From the NCBI GenBank assembly GCA_947488625.1, contig CANKZR010000001.1:1364001-1428000 (forward strand): 64,000 nucleotides of DNA, read 5' to 3'. This document shows, piece after piece, positions 33,203-41,867 of the stretch. Within the stretch, counting starts at the first letter, position 1. Every line of letters starts with the position of its first letter. The notes below the pieces were generated by a model that saw nothing but the letters and a program-made list of their open reading frames with translations, ran no database searches and was not told where the DNA came from. The DNA is from an uncultured Sphingomonadaceae bacterium (GTDB lineage: Bacteria > Pseudomonadota > Alphaproteobacteria > Sphingomonadales > Sphingomonadaceae). Both the position numbers and the translations under genes were made by a program.

Positions 33203-34142
33203 GTCTGCATCTCCAGTGTCCAAACAGGTCGCGCTCATCGCAGGGCCGACCGCCAGCGGCAAGAGCGATCTGGCGGTGGAGCTGGCATTGTCGCTGGAAA
33301 AGGCCGGGAAACCCGCCGTCATTATCAATTCCGATAGCGCGCAGGTCTATGGCGATCTCCACATCCTCAGCGCGCGTCCCACCAGGAGTGAGATGCGCGG
33401 CGTACCGCATCGCCTGTTCGGCGCATGGGATGGCGCGAACGCCTGCTCCGCCGCAGACTGGGCCGATGCCGCCAAGCGAGAGATCGAGAACGCGCAACTG
33501 GCAGGTGCCGTGCCGATCCTAGTGGGCGGCACGGGGCTTTATATTCGCACCCTGCTGGACGGGATTGCCCCGGTGCCCGCGATCGACGATGATATCCGGG
33601 AGCATGTCCGCGCACTCGATAGGGAAGACCTCGCCGCCGCAGTTCAGGATGAGGACCCGCATGCTGCGCAGTTGCTGAACCCGAAGGACACCCAGCGGCT
33701 GGCTCGCGCGCTGGAAGTGGTTCGCTCCACCGGCACGCCCTTGCACGAATGGCAGCGTCAGAAGGTCGGTGGGATTGCCGATGCCATCACCCTCGCCCCG
33801 GTGGTGCTGCTGCCAGATCGCGAATGGCTGTACGAACGCTGCGACCGGCGCTTTGGCATGATGATGGAGAACGGTGCCATCGAGGAGGTGGAGAAGCTGC
33901 TTGCGCGCGGGTTGCCGGAGGACCTGCCGGTCATGCGCGCAATCGGTGTTTCACAGATTGCCGATTACCTGCGTGGCGAGCTTTTATGGGAGGAGGCCAT
34001 AGTCCGTGGCCAACAGGTCACACGAAACTACGCCAAGCGACAGTACACCTGGCTACGAAATCAACCTCCGGAAGATTGGGTACGTCGCCAGCCTGATAGT
34101 GTCCTATTGTCCCGCGATTTTGAAATATTATATGCCAAATAG
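33195..34142 (+). CDS. miaA: tRNA dimethylallyltransferase
   Basis: Adds the dimethylallyl group to A37 of tRNAs reading UNN codons. The 315 residues show P-loop AGPTASGKSDLAVELA, NSDSAQVYGDL, PILVGGTGLYIRTLLDGIA and the C-terminal RNYAKRQYTWLRN. The ATG at 33195 lies inside the opposing serB 5' end. It is followed by the ilvB operon on the same strand after 113 bases. Confidence 0.97.
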   Translation: MSKSASPVSKQVALIAGPTASGKSDLAVELALSLEKAGKPAVIINSDSAQVYGDLHILSARPTRSEMRGVPHRLFGAWDGANACSAADWADAAKREIENAQLAGAVPILVGGTGLYIRTLLDGIAPVPAIDDDIREHVRALDREDLAAAVQDEDPHAAQLLNPKDTQRLARALEVVRSTGTPLHEWQRQKVGGIADAITLAPVVLLPDREWLYERCDRRFGMMMENGAIEEVEKLLARGLPEDLPVMRAIGVSQIADYLRGELLWEEAIVRGQQVTRNYAKRQYTWLRNQPPEDWVRRQPDSVLLSRDFEILYAK

Positions 34143-34145
34143 CGG

Positions 34146-34172
34146 TTGACATGACAGATTATTCTCCATAGT
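34146..34172 (+). promoter_or_regulatory. Possible ilvB promoter
   Basis: TTGACA at 34146-34151 is a perfect -35. The best -10 is CATAGT at 34167-34172 with a short 15-base spacer, four of six matches. It lies just after the miaA stop. The weak -10 and spacing make this tentative. Confidence 0.3.
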
Positions 34173-34200
34173 GACCCCACCGGTGAGTAGGAGAGGATGG

Positions 34201-34224
34201 CCCGGCGCAAGCGATTGTGCCGGG
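34201..34224 (+). promoter_or_regulatory. Terminator-like hairpin in the ilvB leader
   Basis: CCCGGCGCA (34201-34209) and TGTGCCGGG (34216-34224) form a 9-base-pair stem with one G-U pair and a 6-base loop, followed by TCGTTTCTTT. It ends 31 bases before the ilvB start. It could terminate miaA transcription or attenuate ilvB. I do not see an Ile/Val/Leu-rich leader peptide before it. Confidence 0.55.
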
Positions 34225-34255
34225 TCGTTTCTTTGAGGAAACCGAGGAGAGTAGC

Positions 34256-35998
34256 GTGTCGGATGAACGCAGCGGTGCTGCGATACTGGTCGAAAGCCTG
34301 GTGCGGCAGGGCGTCGAATTTGTGTTCGGCTATCCCGGCGGCGCCGTGCTGCCCATTTACGATGAACTGTTTTCCGATAACCGCGTGCGCCACATTCTGG
34401 TGCGGCACGAGGCCGGTGCAGCCCATGCGGCGGAAGGCTATGCCCGCTCTACCGGCAAGCCCGGCGTGGTGCTGGTAACCTCCGGCCCCGGCGCAACAAA
34501 TGCCATCACCGGCATTGCCGATGCCTTCATGGATTCCATTCCGCTGGTGGTAATCACTGGCCAGGTTCCCACGAACCTGATCGGCACCGATGCTTTCCAG
34601 GAAGCCGATACAGTTGGCCTGACGCGGCATTGTTCAAAGCATAACTATCTTGTGAAAGACCCGGCAGACCTTGCCGCAACGATCGAGGAAGCATTTGAAA
34701 TCGCCTCCACCGGGCGCCCCGGCCCTGTGGTGATCGACATTCCCAAGAACGTGCAGATCGCTACGGCAGACATGCCCGCGGGCGCAGCAGAACGTCGCAA
34801 GCGCTATCAGCCGCGCACCGTCGCTGCGCCGGAAGAGATTGCCGAGGCGATAGAGTTGATCGCCAACGCCGAAAGACCCGTTCTCTATACAGGTGGCGGA
34901 GCGATCAACTCCGGTCCACGGGCATCCGAGGCGCTGCGCAAGTTCCAGCAGCTTACCGGCGCGCCGCTCACGTCCACCCTGATGGGGCTCGGCTCCTTCC
35001 CTGCCGATCATCCTGATTGGCTCGGCATGCTGGGCATGCACGGCACCTACGAAGCCAACATGACGATGAACCAGTGCGACGTCATGGTATGCGTCGGCGC
35101 TCGCTTTGACGATCGCGTGACGGGCCGGCTCGATGCCTTTGCCCCCAATTCGAAGAAGATCCATATTGATATCGACCGCGCCAGCATCAACAAGGTGGTG
35201 CCGGTGGACCTCGGCATCGTTGGCGATTGCGGCACTGTGCTTGAGCAGATGATAGAATGCTGGGGCACGCGCAAATCCGCCGACCTTGGCGAATGGAAGG
35301 CGCGCATTACCGGCTGGAAAGCGCGCGACAGCCTGGCCTATCCGGCCAGCGACGATCTGCTGATGCCGCAAAAGGCGGTTGAGAAACTGTTCGAGATGAC
35401 GAGGGACCGCGACCCCATCATCTCCACCGAAGTGGGTCAGCACCAGATGTGGGCCGCCCAGTATTTCGGCTTCATGGCTCCTAACAAGTGGCTGACCAGC
35501 GGCGGCCTTGGCACGATGGGCTATGGCCTGCCTGCCGCCATAGGCGCGCAGCTGGGCAATCCGGATGATCTGGTGATCGACATTGCGGGCGAGGCTAGCA
35601 TCCAGATGAATATCCAGGAACTGGGCACCGCCAGCCAGTTCCGGCTGCCGGTGAAGGTGTTCATCCTCAATAACGAATACATGGGCATGGTCCGCCAATG
35701 GCAGGAGCTGACGTATGAGAGCCGCTACTCCAACAGTTACTCGGATAGCCTGCCCGATTTCGTGAAACTCGCCGAAAGCTACGGCTGGAAGGGCATTCGC
35801 ATCACCCAGGAAAGCGAACTGGAGGATGGCATCCGCGCCATGCTGGAGCACGATGGCCCGGTAATGGTCGACTGCCTGGTTTCGAAAGACGCCAATTGCT
35901 ACCCGATGATCCCGTCCGGCGCGGCGCATACCGAGATGCTGCTGTATGGCGATCAGACAAGCGGCATCATGGCCGATGAAGCCAAGGCCTTAGTGTAA
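34256..35998 (+). CDS. ilvB: Acetolactate synthase large subunit
   Basis: Thiamin-diphosphate enzyme that makes acetolactate or acetohydroxybutyrate for valine, leucine and isoleucine. About 580 residues: FVFGYPGGAVLPIYDELF, catalytic Glu in VRHEAGAAHAAEGYARSTGK, the central FAD-binding domain, and the ThDP site from residue 445 to NN at 472-473. That site reads GEAS, with Glu at 446 where the metal-binding motif is usually GDG or GDA. GTG at 34256 is preferred because GAGGAGAG lies just upstream; an upstream in-frame GTG would add 13 residues. Confidence 0.95.
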   Translation: MSDERSGAAILVESLVRQGVEFVFGYPGGAVLPIYDELFSDNRVRHILVRHEAGAAHAAEGYARSTGKPGVVLVTSGPGATNAITGIADAFMDSIPLVVITGQVPTNLIGTDAFQEADTVGLTRHCSKHNYLVKDPADLAATIEEAFEIASTGRPGPVVIDIPKNVQIATADMPAGAAERRKRYQPRTVAAPEEIAEAIELIANAERPVLYTGGGAINSGPRASEALRKFQQLTGAPLTSTLMGLGSFPADHPDWLGMLGMHGTYEANMTMNQCDVMVCVGARFDDRVTGRLDAFAPNSKKIHIDIDRASINKVVPVDLGIVGDCGTVLEQMIECWGTRKSADLGEWKARITGWKARDSLAYPASDDLLMPQKAVEKLFEMTRDRDPIISTEVGQHQMWAAQYFGFMAPNKWLTSGGLGTMGYGLPAAIGAQLGNPDDLVIDIAGEASIQMNIQELGTASQFRLPVKVFILNNEYMGMVRQWQELTYESRYSNSYSDSLPDFVKLAESYGWKGIRITQESELEDGIRAMLEHDGPVMVDCLVSKDANCYPMIPSGAAHTEMLLYGDQTSGIMADEAKALV

Positions 35999-36012
35999 GG
36001 ACAATCTGCGAC

Positions 36013-36528
36013 ATGAAGATTCAGCATCGCGAAGCCGAGCGGCATGTGTTGACCGTGGTAGTCGACAACGAACCCGGCATTCTTGCCAAGATCACCGGCC
36101 TGTTCACCGCGCGCGGCTACAATATCGACAGTCTGACCGTGGCGGATATCTCCGAAGATCATGCGATCAGCCGTATCACCGTCGTTACCGGCGGCCCGCC
36201 GCAGGTGATTGATCAGATCATGGCGCAGCTTGATCGACTGGTGCCGGTACATCGCGTTACCGACCTCACCGAAGAAGGCCCGCACGTGGAGCGCGAACTG
36301 GCTTTGGTAAAAGTCCAGGGCACGGGCGAGCACCGGGTGGAGGCCCTGCGCATCGCGGAGGTGTTCCGCGCAAACGTGGTCGATACCACGACCGAGAGCT
36401 TCGTTTTCGAACTGACCGGCGCGAAGGACAAGATCGACAGCTTCATTACCCTGATGCGCGGGCTTGGCCTTGTGGAGGTCGGGCGCAGCGGCATCGTGGG
36501 CATGATGCGCGGCAGCGAGGGTTCGTAA
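36013..36528 (+). CDS. ilvH: Acetolactate synthase small (regulatory) subunit
   Basis: Regulatory partner of IlvB that carries valine feedback inhibition. The 171 residues contain an N-terminal ACT domain (HVLTVVVDNEPGILAKITGL, NIDSLTVADI) and a C-terminal domain (AEVFRANVVDTTTESFVFEL and VEVGRSGIVGMMRGS). It starts 14 bases after ilvB. The symbol ilvN is used for the same protein in some genomes. Confidence 0.95.
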   Translation: MKIQHREAERHVLTVVVDNEPGILAKITGLFTARGYNIDSLTVADISEDHAISRITVVTGGPPQVIDQIMAQLDRLVPVHRVTDLTEEGPHVERELALVKVQGTGEHRVEALRIAEVFRANVVDTTTESFVFELTGAKDKIDSFITLMRGLGLVEVGRSGIVGMMRGSEGS

Positions 36529-36582
36529 GCACCCGCTGGCATTTCATTCAATCACCGAAAGGCCTAGGCCCTTCGATCGTAG

Positions 36583-37626
<1,044 letters not shown>

Positions 37627-37711
37627 CTTACGCCGCCCAAGTTTATCCCGGTGGACAAGGTCGAAACGCCGCGCCAGATTGCGCGGCAGACTTTCCACCG
37701 GGAGACTACTG

Positions 37712-38368
37712 ATGCGTAAGACGATGCATAAGACGATTCTGGCCCTCGCGGGCGCTGCTGCCATTTCAACTTTCGCGATTACCGGCGCACAGGCCGACAA
37801 TCACGAAGGCGGCGAAATGGATACCAGTGCCATCACATCCGGCACTTATTCCACGGATCCCGCCCATACGCTGGTTGTGTGGGGCCTGGATCACCTGGGC
37901 TTCAACGATTACTTCGGCATCTTCGGTGACATCACCGGCACGCTGGAACTTGATACCGATGACCTTTCAAGCTCGTCCGTCGATGTCACTATCCCGATTT
38001 CGCAAGTCACCGTGGCCAGCGAAGGCCTGAAAGAGCATCTTCTGCGCGCAGGTGAAGATGGCGCGGACCCGGATTTCTTCGGTCCCAACCCCGAAGCTGC
38101 GCGCTTCGTATCAACCGCCGTCCACCAGACCGGTGATCACAGCGCGCATATCATGGGCGATCTCACCTTCAACGGCGTGACCAATCCCGTAACCATCGAC
38201 GCCGAGCTTTCCGGCATGGGCACCAATGGCATGAACCAGAAGGAAACCGTCGGCTTCCACGGCACCACCACCATCACGCGTTCCGACTGGAACCTTGGCT
38301 GGGGCACGCAGTACGGCATAGGTGATGAGGTCGAGCTGAAAATCACGGTCGCCTTCGAAAAGGATTGA
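37712..38368 (+). CDS. Exported YceI-family protein
   Basis: A 218-residue protein with a signal peptide (TILALAGAAAISTFAITGAQA). The YceI lipocalin-like fold is shown by YSTDPAHTLVVWGLDHLGF, DVTIPISQVTV, a mid-protein DFFGPNPEAARFVST and a late ITRSDWNLGWGT. Family members bind long isoprenoids or similar lipids in the periplasm; the ligand here is unknown. GGGAG sits 7 bases before the ATG at 37712. Confidence 0.92.
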   Translation: MRKTMHKTILALAGAAAISTFAITGAQADNHEGGEMDTSAITSGTYSTDPAHTLVVWGLDHLGFNDYFGIFGDITGTLELDTDDLSSSSVDVTIPISQVTVASEGLKEHLLRAGEDGADPDFFGPNPEAARFVSTAVHQTGDHSAHIMGDLTFNGVTNPVTIDAELSGMGTNGMNQKETVGFHGTTTITRSDWNLGWGTQYGIGDEVELKITVAFEKD

Positions 38369-38385
38369 CATCGGCAAACGACAAT

Positions 38386-38418
38386 CGGGGTGCTCGGCGA
38401 GCTTGGCGATGCACCCCG
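38386..38418 (+). terminator. Strong hairpin after the YceI gene, no U-run
   Basis: CGGGGTGC (38386-38393) pairs perfectly with GCACCCCG (38411-38418), extended inward by TCG/CGA across a one-base bulge. It lies 17 bases after the stop at 38368. No T-run follows, so it may be a terminator of another type, an mRNA 3'-end stabiliser, or part of the leuA leader. Confidence 0.5.
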
Positions 38419-38464
38419 AATTGCGTCTGGACCTATTAACCAATCATCCCTAGGCTCGATTTCC

Positions 38465-38512
38465 ATGACGCAGGCACGCAGCCTATCCCTGCTTCGACTA
38501 ACGCGCCCTTAG
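38465..38512 (+). CDS. Leucine-rich leader peptide of leuA
   Basis: A 15-codon open frame, ATG to TAG, reading MTQARSLSLLRLTRP. Four of its 15 codons are leucine (CTA, CTG, CTT, CTA), clustered in the second half, and it ends 118 bases before leuA. Its last codon and stop lie in one arm of a perfect 8-base-pair stem. This is the classical layout of a leucine-attenuation leader. The ribosome site is weak. Identified from codon content and position only. Confidence 0.7.
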   Translation: MTQARSLSLLRLTRP

Positions 38513-38556
38513 GCGTGCCATTTCTCCTGCCCGCAGGCGGGGAACACTCCTAAGGG
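38506..38556 (+). promoter_or_regulatory. Attenuator-like stem overlapping the leader peptide stop
   Basis: CCCTTAGG (38506-38513), which includes the leader stop codon, pairs exactly with CCTAAGGG (38549-38556). A ribosome finishing the leader would cover the first arm, while one stalled on the leucine codons 20 bases earlier would leave it free. An inner C/G-rich hairpin lies around 38526-38541 and a weak CGCCG/CGGCG stem at 38584-38606 precedes AAAAA. I cannot resolve which stem is the terminator. Confidence 0.55.
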
Positions 38557-38630
38557 TTACTTCATCACAGATTGAAAATAACGCGCCGAGGATCACCGGT
38601 GCGGCGAAGTCGAAAAAGGCTGTTTGCAAA

Positions 38631-40328
38631 ATGCCCATGTTGTCCAACCCATCGGCGAAATACCGTCCGTTTCCGCAGATCGACCTGCCCGACAGGCAGT
38701 GGCCATCGCGCACCATCACCGCCCCGCCCCGCTGGCTCAGCACTGATCTGCGCGACGGCAACCAGTCGATCATCGATCCTATGGACCGCGCGAAGAAAAC
38801 GCGTTTCTTCGATCTTCTGGTGGAAGTCGGCATGAAAGAGATCGAAGTCGGTTTCCCCGCCGCCGGGCAGACGGAATTCGATTTCATCAGCTGGCTGGTG
38901 CAGTCCGGCAAGGTCCCGGAAGACGTGGTGGTGCAGGTGCTCACCCAGTCACGCGAAGACCTGATTGCCCGCAGTTTCGACAGCCTCGAAGGCGCGCATT
39001 CGGCGATCGTCCACCTTTACAACGCAGTCAGCCCCGCATGGCGCGACATCGTGTTCCGTATGAGCCGCGATGAAGTCCGCGAGATTGCCGTGCGCGGTGC
39101 GCAGCAACTCATAGACGAAGCGGCAAAGCGGCCCGGCACAAGATGGCAGTTCGAATATTCGCCGGAAACCTTCTCCACGGCTGAGCTCGATTTCAGCCTG
39201 GAGGTTTGCGAGGCTGTGATGAACGTGGTTGGCCCGACAAAAGACTGGCCGATCATCCTCAACCTGCCCGCCACCGTAGAGGCGGCCACCCCCAACATCT
39301 ACGCCGACCAGATCGAGTATTTCTGCCGCAACCTGCCTAACCGCGATGCGGCGGTCATCAGCCTGCATACGCACAACGATCGCGGCACGGGTGTCGCTGC
39401 TGCAGAGCTTGGCCTGATGGCAGGCGCAGACCGTGTGGAAGGCTGCATGTTCGGCAACGGGGAGCGTACCGGCAATTGCTGCCTCGTGACGGTTGCTCTC
39501 AACATGTATACGCAAGGCATTGATCCTGAACTCGATTTTTCCGATATCGACAAGGTGATCGAGACGGTGGAGTACTGCAACGAACTGCCCGTCCACCAGC
39601 GCCATCCATACGGTGGCGAACTGGTGTTCACGGCTTTCTCCGGCAGTCACCAGGATGCCATCAAGAAAGGCTTCGAAGCTAACGAACAGCAGAACGATCA
39701 GCACTGGCGCGTGCCCTATCTGCCCGTAGACCCTGCTGATCTGGGCCGCGATTACGAGGCGGTGATCCGCGTCAATTCGCAATCAGGCAAGGGCGGCTTC
39801 GCATGGGTGCTGCAGCAGATGCAGGGCCTGAAACTGCCCAAGAGGTTGCAGGCCGATTTTTCCAAGCACGTGCAGTTCATGGCGGACGACACGGGCCGCG
39901 AACTCAACGCCGCCGACATCTGGGAATGTTTCAAGCAGACGTATTATCTGCAAGTCGACAACCGCAAATTTGCCCTGGTCGATTATGACGAGGCGCGCAC
40001 CAGCGATGGCGACAGGGTTTTCACCGGCACCATCAAGGTGGATGGCGAAGACCAGCGCGTCTCTGGTCGAGGCAAGGGTCTGATATCCTCGGTACTGGCG
40101 ACGATCCGCGAGACATATGGCCTCGATTTCGAAGTGCGCGACTATTCCGAACATGCGCTGGGGACAGGCGTCGATTCGCGTGCTGCGGCCTATATCGAAT
40201 GGGCACTGCCCGACGGACGCAGCGGCTGGGGCGTAGGGATCGACGAGGATGTGGCCACAGCCAGCGTGCGCGCGATCCTGTCCGCCGCCAATGGCGCGGC
40301 GCACGGGCCGGGCACGCAGAAGTTCTGA
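38631..40328 (+). CDS. leuA: 2-isopropylmalate synthase
   Basis: Condenses acetyl-CoA with 2-oxoisovalerate, the first committed step to leucine. At 565 residues it is the long form. TDLRDGNQSIIDPMD holds the metal and active-site Arg-Asp, SLHTHNDRGTGVAAAELGLM the His-x-His pair and GNGERTGNCCLV the later catalytic segment. The C-terminal regulatory domain starts near residue 430. The start may be the second ATG two codons later. It converges with the AHH-domain gene. Confidence 0.96.
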   Translation: MPMLSNPSAKYRPFPQIDLPDRQWPSRTITAPPRWLSTDLRDGNQSIIDPMDRAKKTRFFDLLVEVGMKEIEVGFPAAGQTEFDFISWLVQSGKVPEDVVVQVLTQSREDLIARSFDSLEGAHSAIVHLYNAVSPAWRDIVFRMSRDEVREIAVRGAQQLIDEAAKRPGTRWQFEYSPETFSTAELDFSLEVCEAVMNVVGPTKDWPIILNLPATVEAATPNIYADQIEYFCRNLPNRDAAVISLHTHNDRGTGVAAAELGLMAGADRVEGCMFGNGERTGNCCLVTVALNMYTQGIDPELDFSDIDKVIETVEYCNELPVHQRHPYGGELVFTAFSGSHQDAIKKGFEANEQQNDQHWRVPYLPVDPADLGRDYEAVIRVNSQSGKGGFAWVLQQMQGLKLPKRLQADFSKHVQFMADDTGRELNAADIWECFKQTYYLQVDNRKFALVDYDEARTSDGDRVFTGTIKVDGEDQRVSGRGKGLISSVLATIRETYGLDFEVRDYSEHALGTGVDSRAAAYIEWALPDGRSGWGVGIDEDVATASVRAILSAANGAAHGPGTQKF

Positions 40329-40359
40329 TCGGCAGCGTTCTGGTAACCCAAGCCCGGGG

Positions 40360-40878
40360 TCAGTCTCTCTTTTCCGAGCCGCTCGCAGCCCATAGCTGGT
40401 CCACCATCGCGTCGAGCTCGGTGAAATCCACATCGTTGCGGAAAGGGTCGCGGCGGTTCAGTCGCAGCCGATTGACGCCCTGATCGAGAAGCCTTCGACG
40501 CAGCGCGGATTGCAACAGCCCCAACCGGGCAATTGCGTCGCTCTGGGCATCCAGCGGAGCTCGCCCTTTCGATCGCACCCACGCCGCCTCGATCTGCCCC
40601 ACCCGTTCCAGCACCATTTCATTATAGAAACGGTGGGGGCCGCAATGCAGCGGAAGACCCACTCGCAATGCCGCCGTCTCGCTGCATGGCAGGAGGAGAC
40701 CGTTGCGGCGAAAATCGTCGAACCCGATTCGGGCAAGACCCAGTTGACCAAGAAAAGGTTCCAGCGGGCCGGTATTCAGGATTTGCCGCGGCAAGAGGTG
40801 GTGGCGCTGCATATCGCTCTGGTAATCGGGCCGCCCGCGCACGTTCACAGACCGGAACGGCAGCGCCGGACGATCCAT
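40360..40878 (-). CDS. AHH-domain protein (HNH/Endo VII nuclease superfamily)
   Basis: About 172 residues. MQRHHLLPRQI is the HH core of the AHH nuclease-like domain, followed by FDDFRRNGLLLPCSETAALR, then GLPLHCGPHRFYNEMV, with conserved His and Asn residues in the order expected for a metal-dependent HNH fold. AHH domains often occur as toxin nucleases, but this free-standing, neutral cytoplasmic form may have a housekeeping role. I prefer the ATG at 40878; a GTG at 40935 would add 19 residues and overlap the next gene. Confidence 0.75.
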   Translation of the reverse strand: MDRPALPFRSVNVRGRPDYQSDMQRHHLLPRQILNTGPLEPFLGQLGLARIGFDDFRRNGLLLPCSETAALRVGLPLHCGPHRFYNEMVLERVGQIEAAWVRSKGRAPLDAQSDAIARLGLLQSALRRRLLDQGVNRLRLNRRDPFRNDVDFTELDAMVDQLWAASGSEKRD

Positions 40879-40916
40879 TCGGTAACGTGAAACACGCGCT
40901 TCGCGCGCCACGTGAA

Positions 40917-41783
40917 TCAGTGCGACCCTCTCCACACCTCGACAATGCCCGAGTTGTCTGCGGGTTCAAGACGTAAAGTCTCGCCCGAAGGCACTGTAAA
41001 CGCGAAACTTTGCGTGATTGCTCCGTTCTCCACCAGCCAGTCCAGCAATCGCAGGGCGATCTTGGAGGCCTCCGCGCGATCACTCACCACTTCGGGCGTC
41101 ATAAGGAGCTCCTGCCCGGTAAAGAGAAAAAGACCCTCGCTCTTGAGGCCGCCATTTTCGGTCGGCACCAGCGCCGCCAGGCCAAGTCCCGGGAATGCCC
41201 CACCCTCGATCCAGCTCATCACACTACGGCGGAAGTAGTCGGCATTGGTGACAGCCCTTGCGGGATGCCATGCAACGGCCCTTGCATTGCCCAGCTGCGC
41301 GAGTGCGGCCGCTACCATTGCCAGCGTTCTTACGACAGGAAACATGGCGCCCCCCGCGGCAAGATGTGGTCCGGGCTGGATCAGCAATGCCTCGTGCGCC
41401 GCCGGGTCGAACCCGGCTGCCGCACCGAATGTGTGGACCGAAGCCGGCACGTCGGCAGGTGGCTTCGGTTCAAGGCCGACAAGGTCGAATGTCATGCCGT
41501 TGGCCAGCAGTTCCAGCCAGCCCTCCTCCTCGCCACCATCGGCAGACGGATCGAGACTGATCGCAAACCGGTCACTATTCTTCGCAAGCGCGCGCACCTG
41601 CCCCGCACATGGCCGCTCACCCGGGGCGAATAGCAGCGAGACAGCCGATCTTATCGCTTTGTCTTCAAGGCGTTCAGCGCTGGCGATCGGCAGTAGTCCC
41701 TTCGTGCAATTAACGAAATATTGCCCATAAAGGTGCCGCTGGTCGAGTCCTACGTTCGCCCAATCCGTGAAAGTTTTCGCCAT
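40917..41783 (-). CDS. Unknown protein, weak resemblance to DUF4261
   Basis: A 288-residue soluble protein without signal peptide or clear catalytic motif. The central VVRTLAMVAAALAQLGNARA, then AVAWHPARAVTNADYF, and the late GLFLFTGQELLMTPEVV recall the layout of DUF4261 proteins, but this is a loose likeness. It is followed by the AHH-domain gene on the same strand and its 5' end overlaps the leader region of the divergent recJ gene. Codon use matches the neighbours. Function is unknown. Confidence 0.65.
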   Translation of the reverse strand: MAKTFTDWANVGLDQRHLYGQYFVNCTKGLLPIASAERLEDKAIRSAVSLLFAPGERPCAGQVRALAKNSDRFAISLDPSADGGEEEGWLELLANGMTFDLVGLEPKPPADVPASVHTFGAAAGFDPAAHEALLIQPGPHLAAGGAMFPVVRTLAMVAAALAQLGNARAVAWHPARAVTNADYFRRSVMSWIEGGAFPGLGLAALVPTENGGLKSEGLFLFTGQELLMTPEVVSDRAEASKIALRLLDWLVENGAITQSFAFTVPSGETLRLEPADNSGIVEVWRGSH

Positions 41784-41867
41784 GCCGTCATTTTCTTTGC
41801 CAACACGGCTGTAGAGAGAGTTGCAGGGGCCGTTGGAACAGATCCGAGAAGGCGCTACATCGGAAGG

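Noticed and set aside
34151-34171. Short open frame MTDYSP before ilvB as a possible leader peptide
   Set aside because: It has no Ile, Val or Leu codons and no ribosome site, and it overlaps the candidate promoter, so it is unlikely to drive attenuation.
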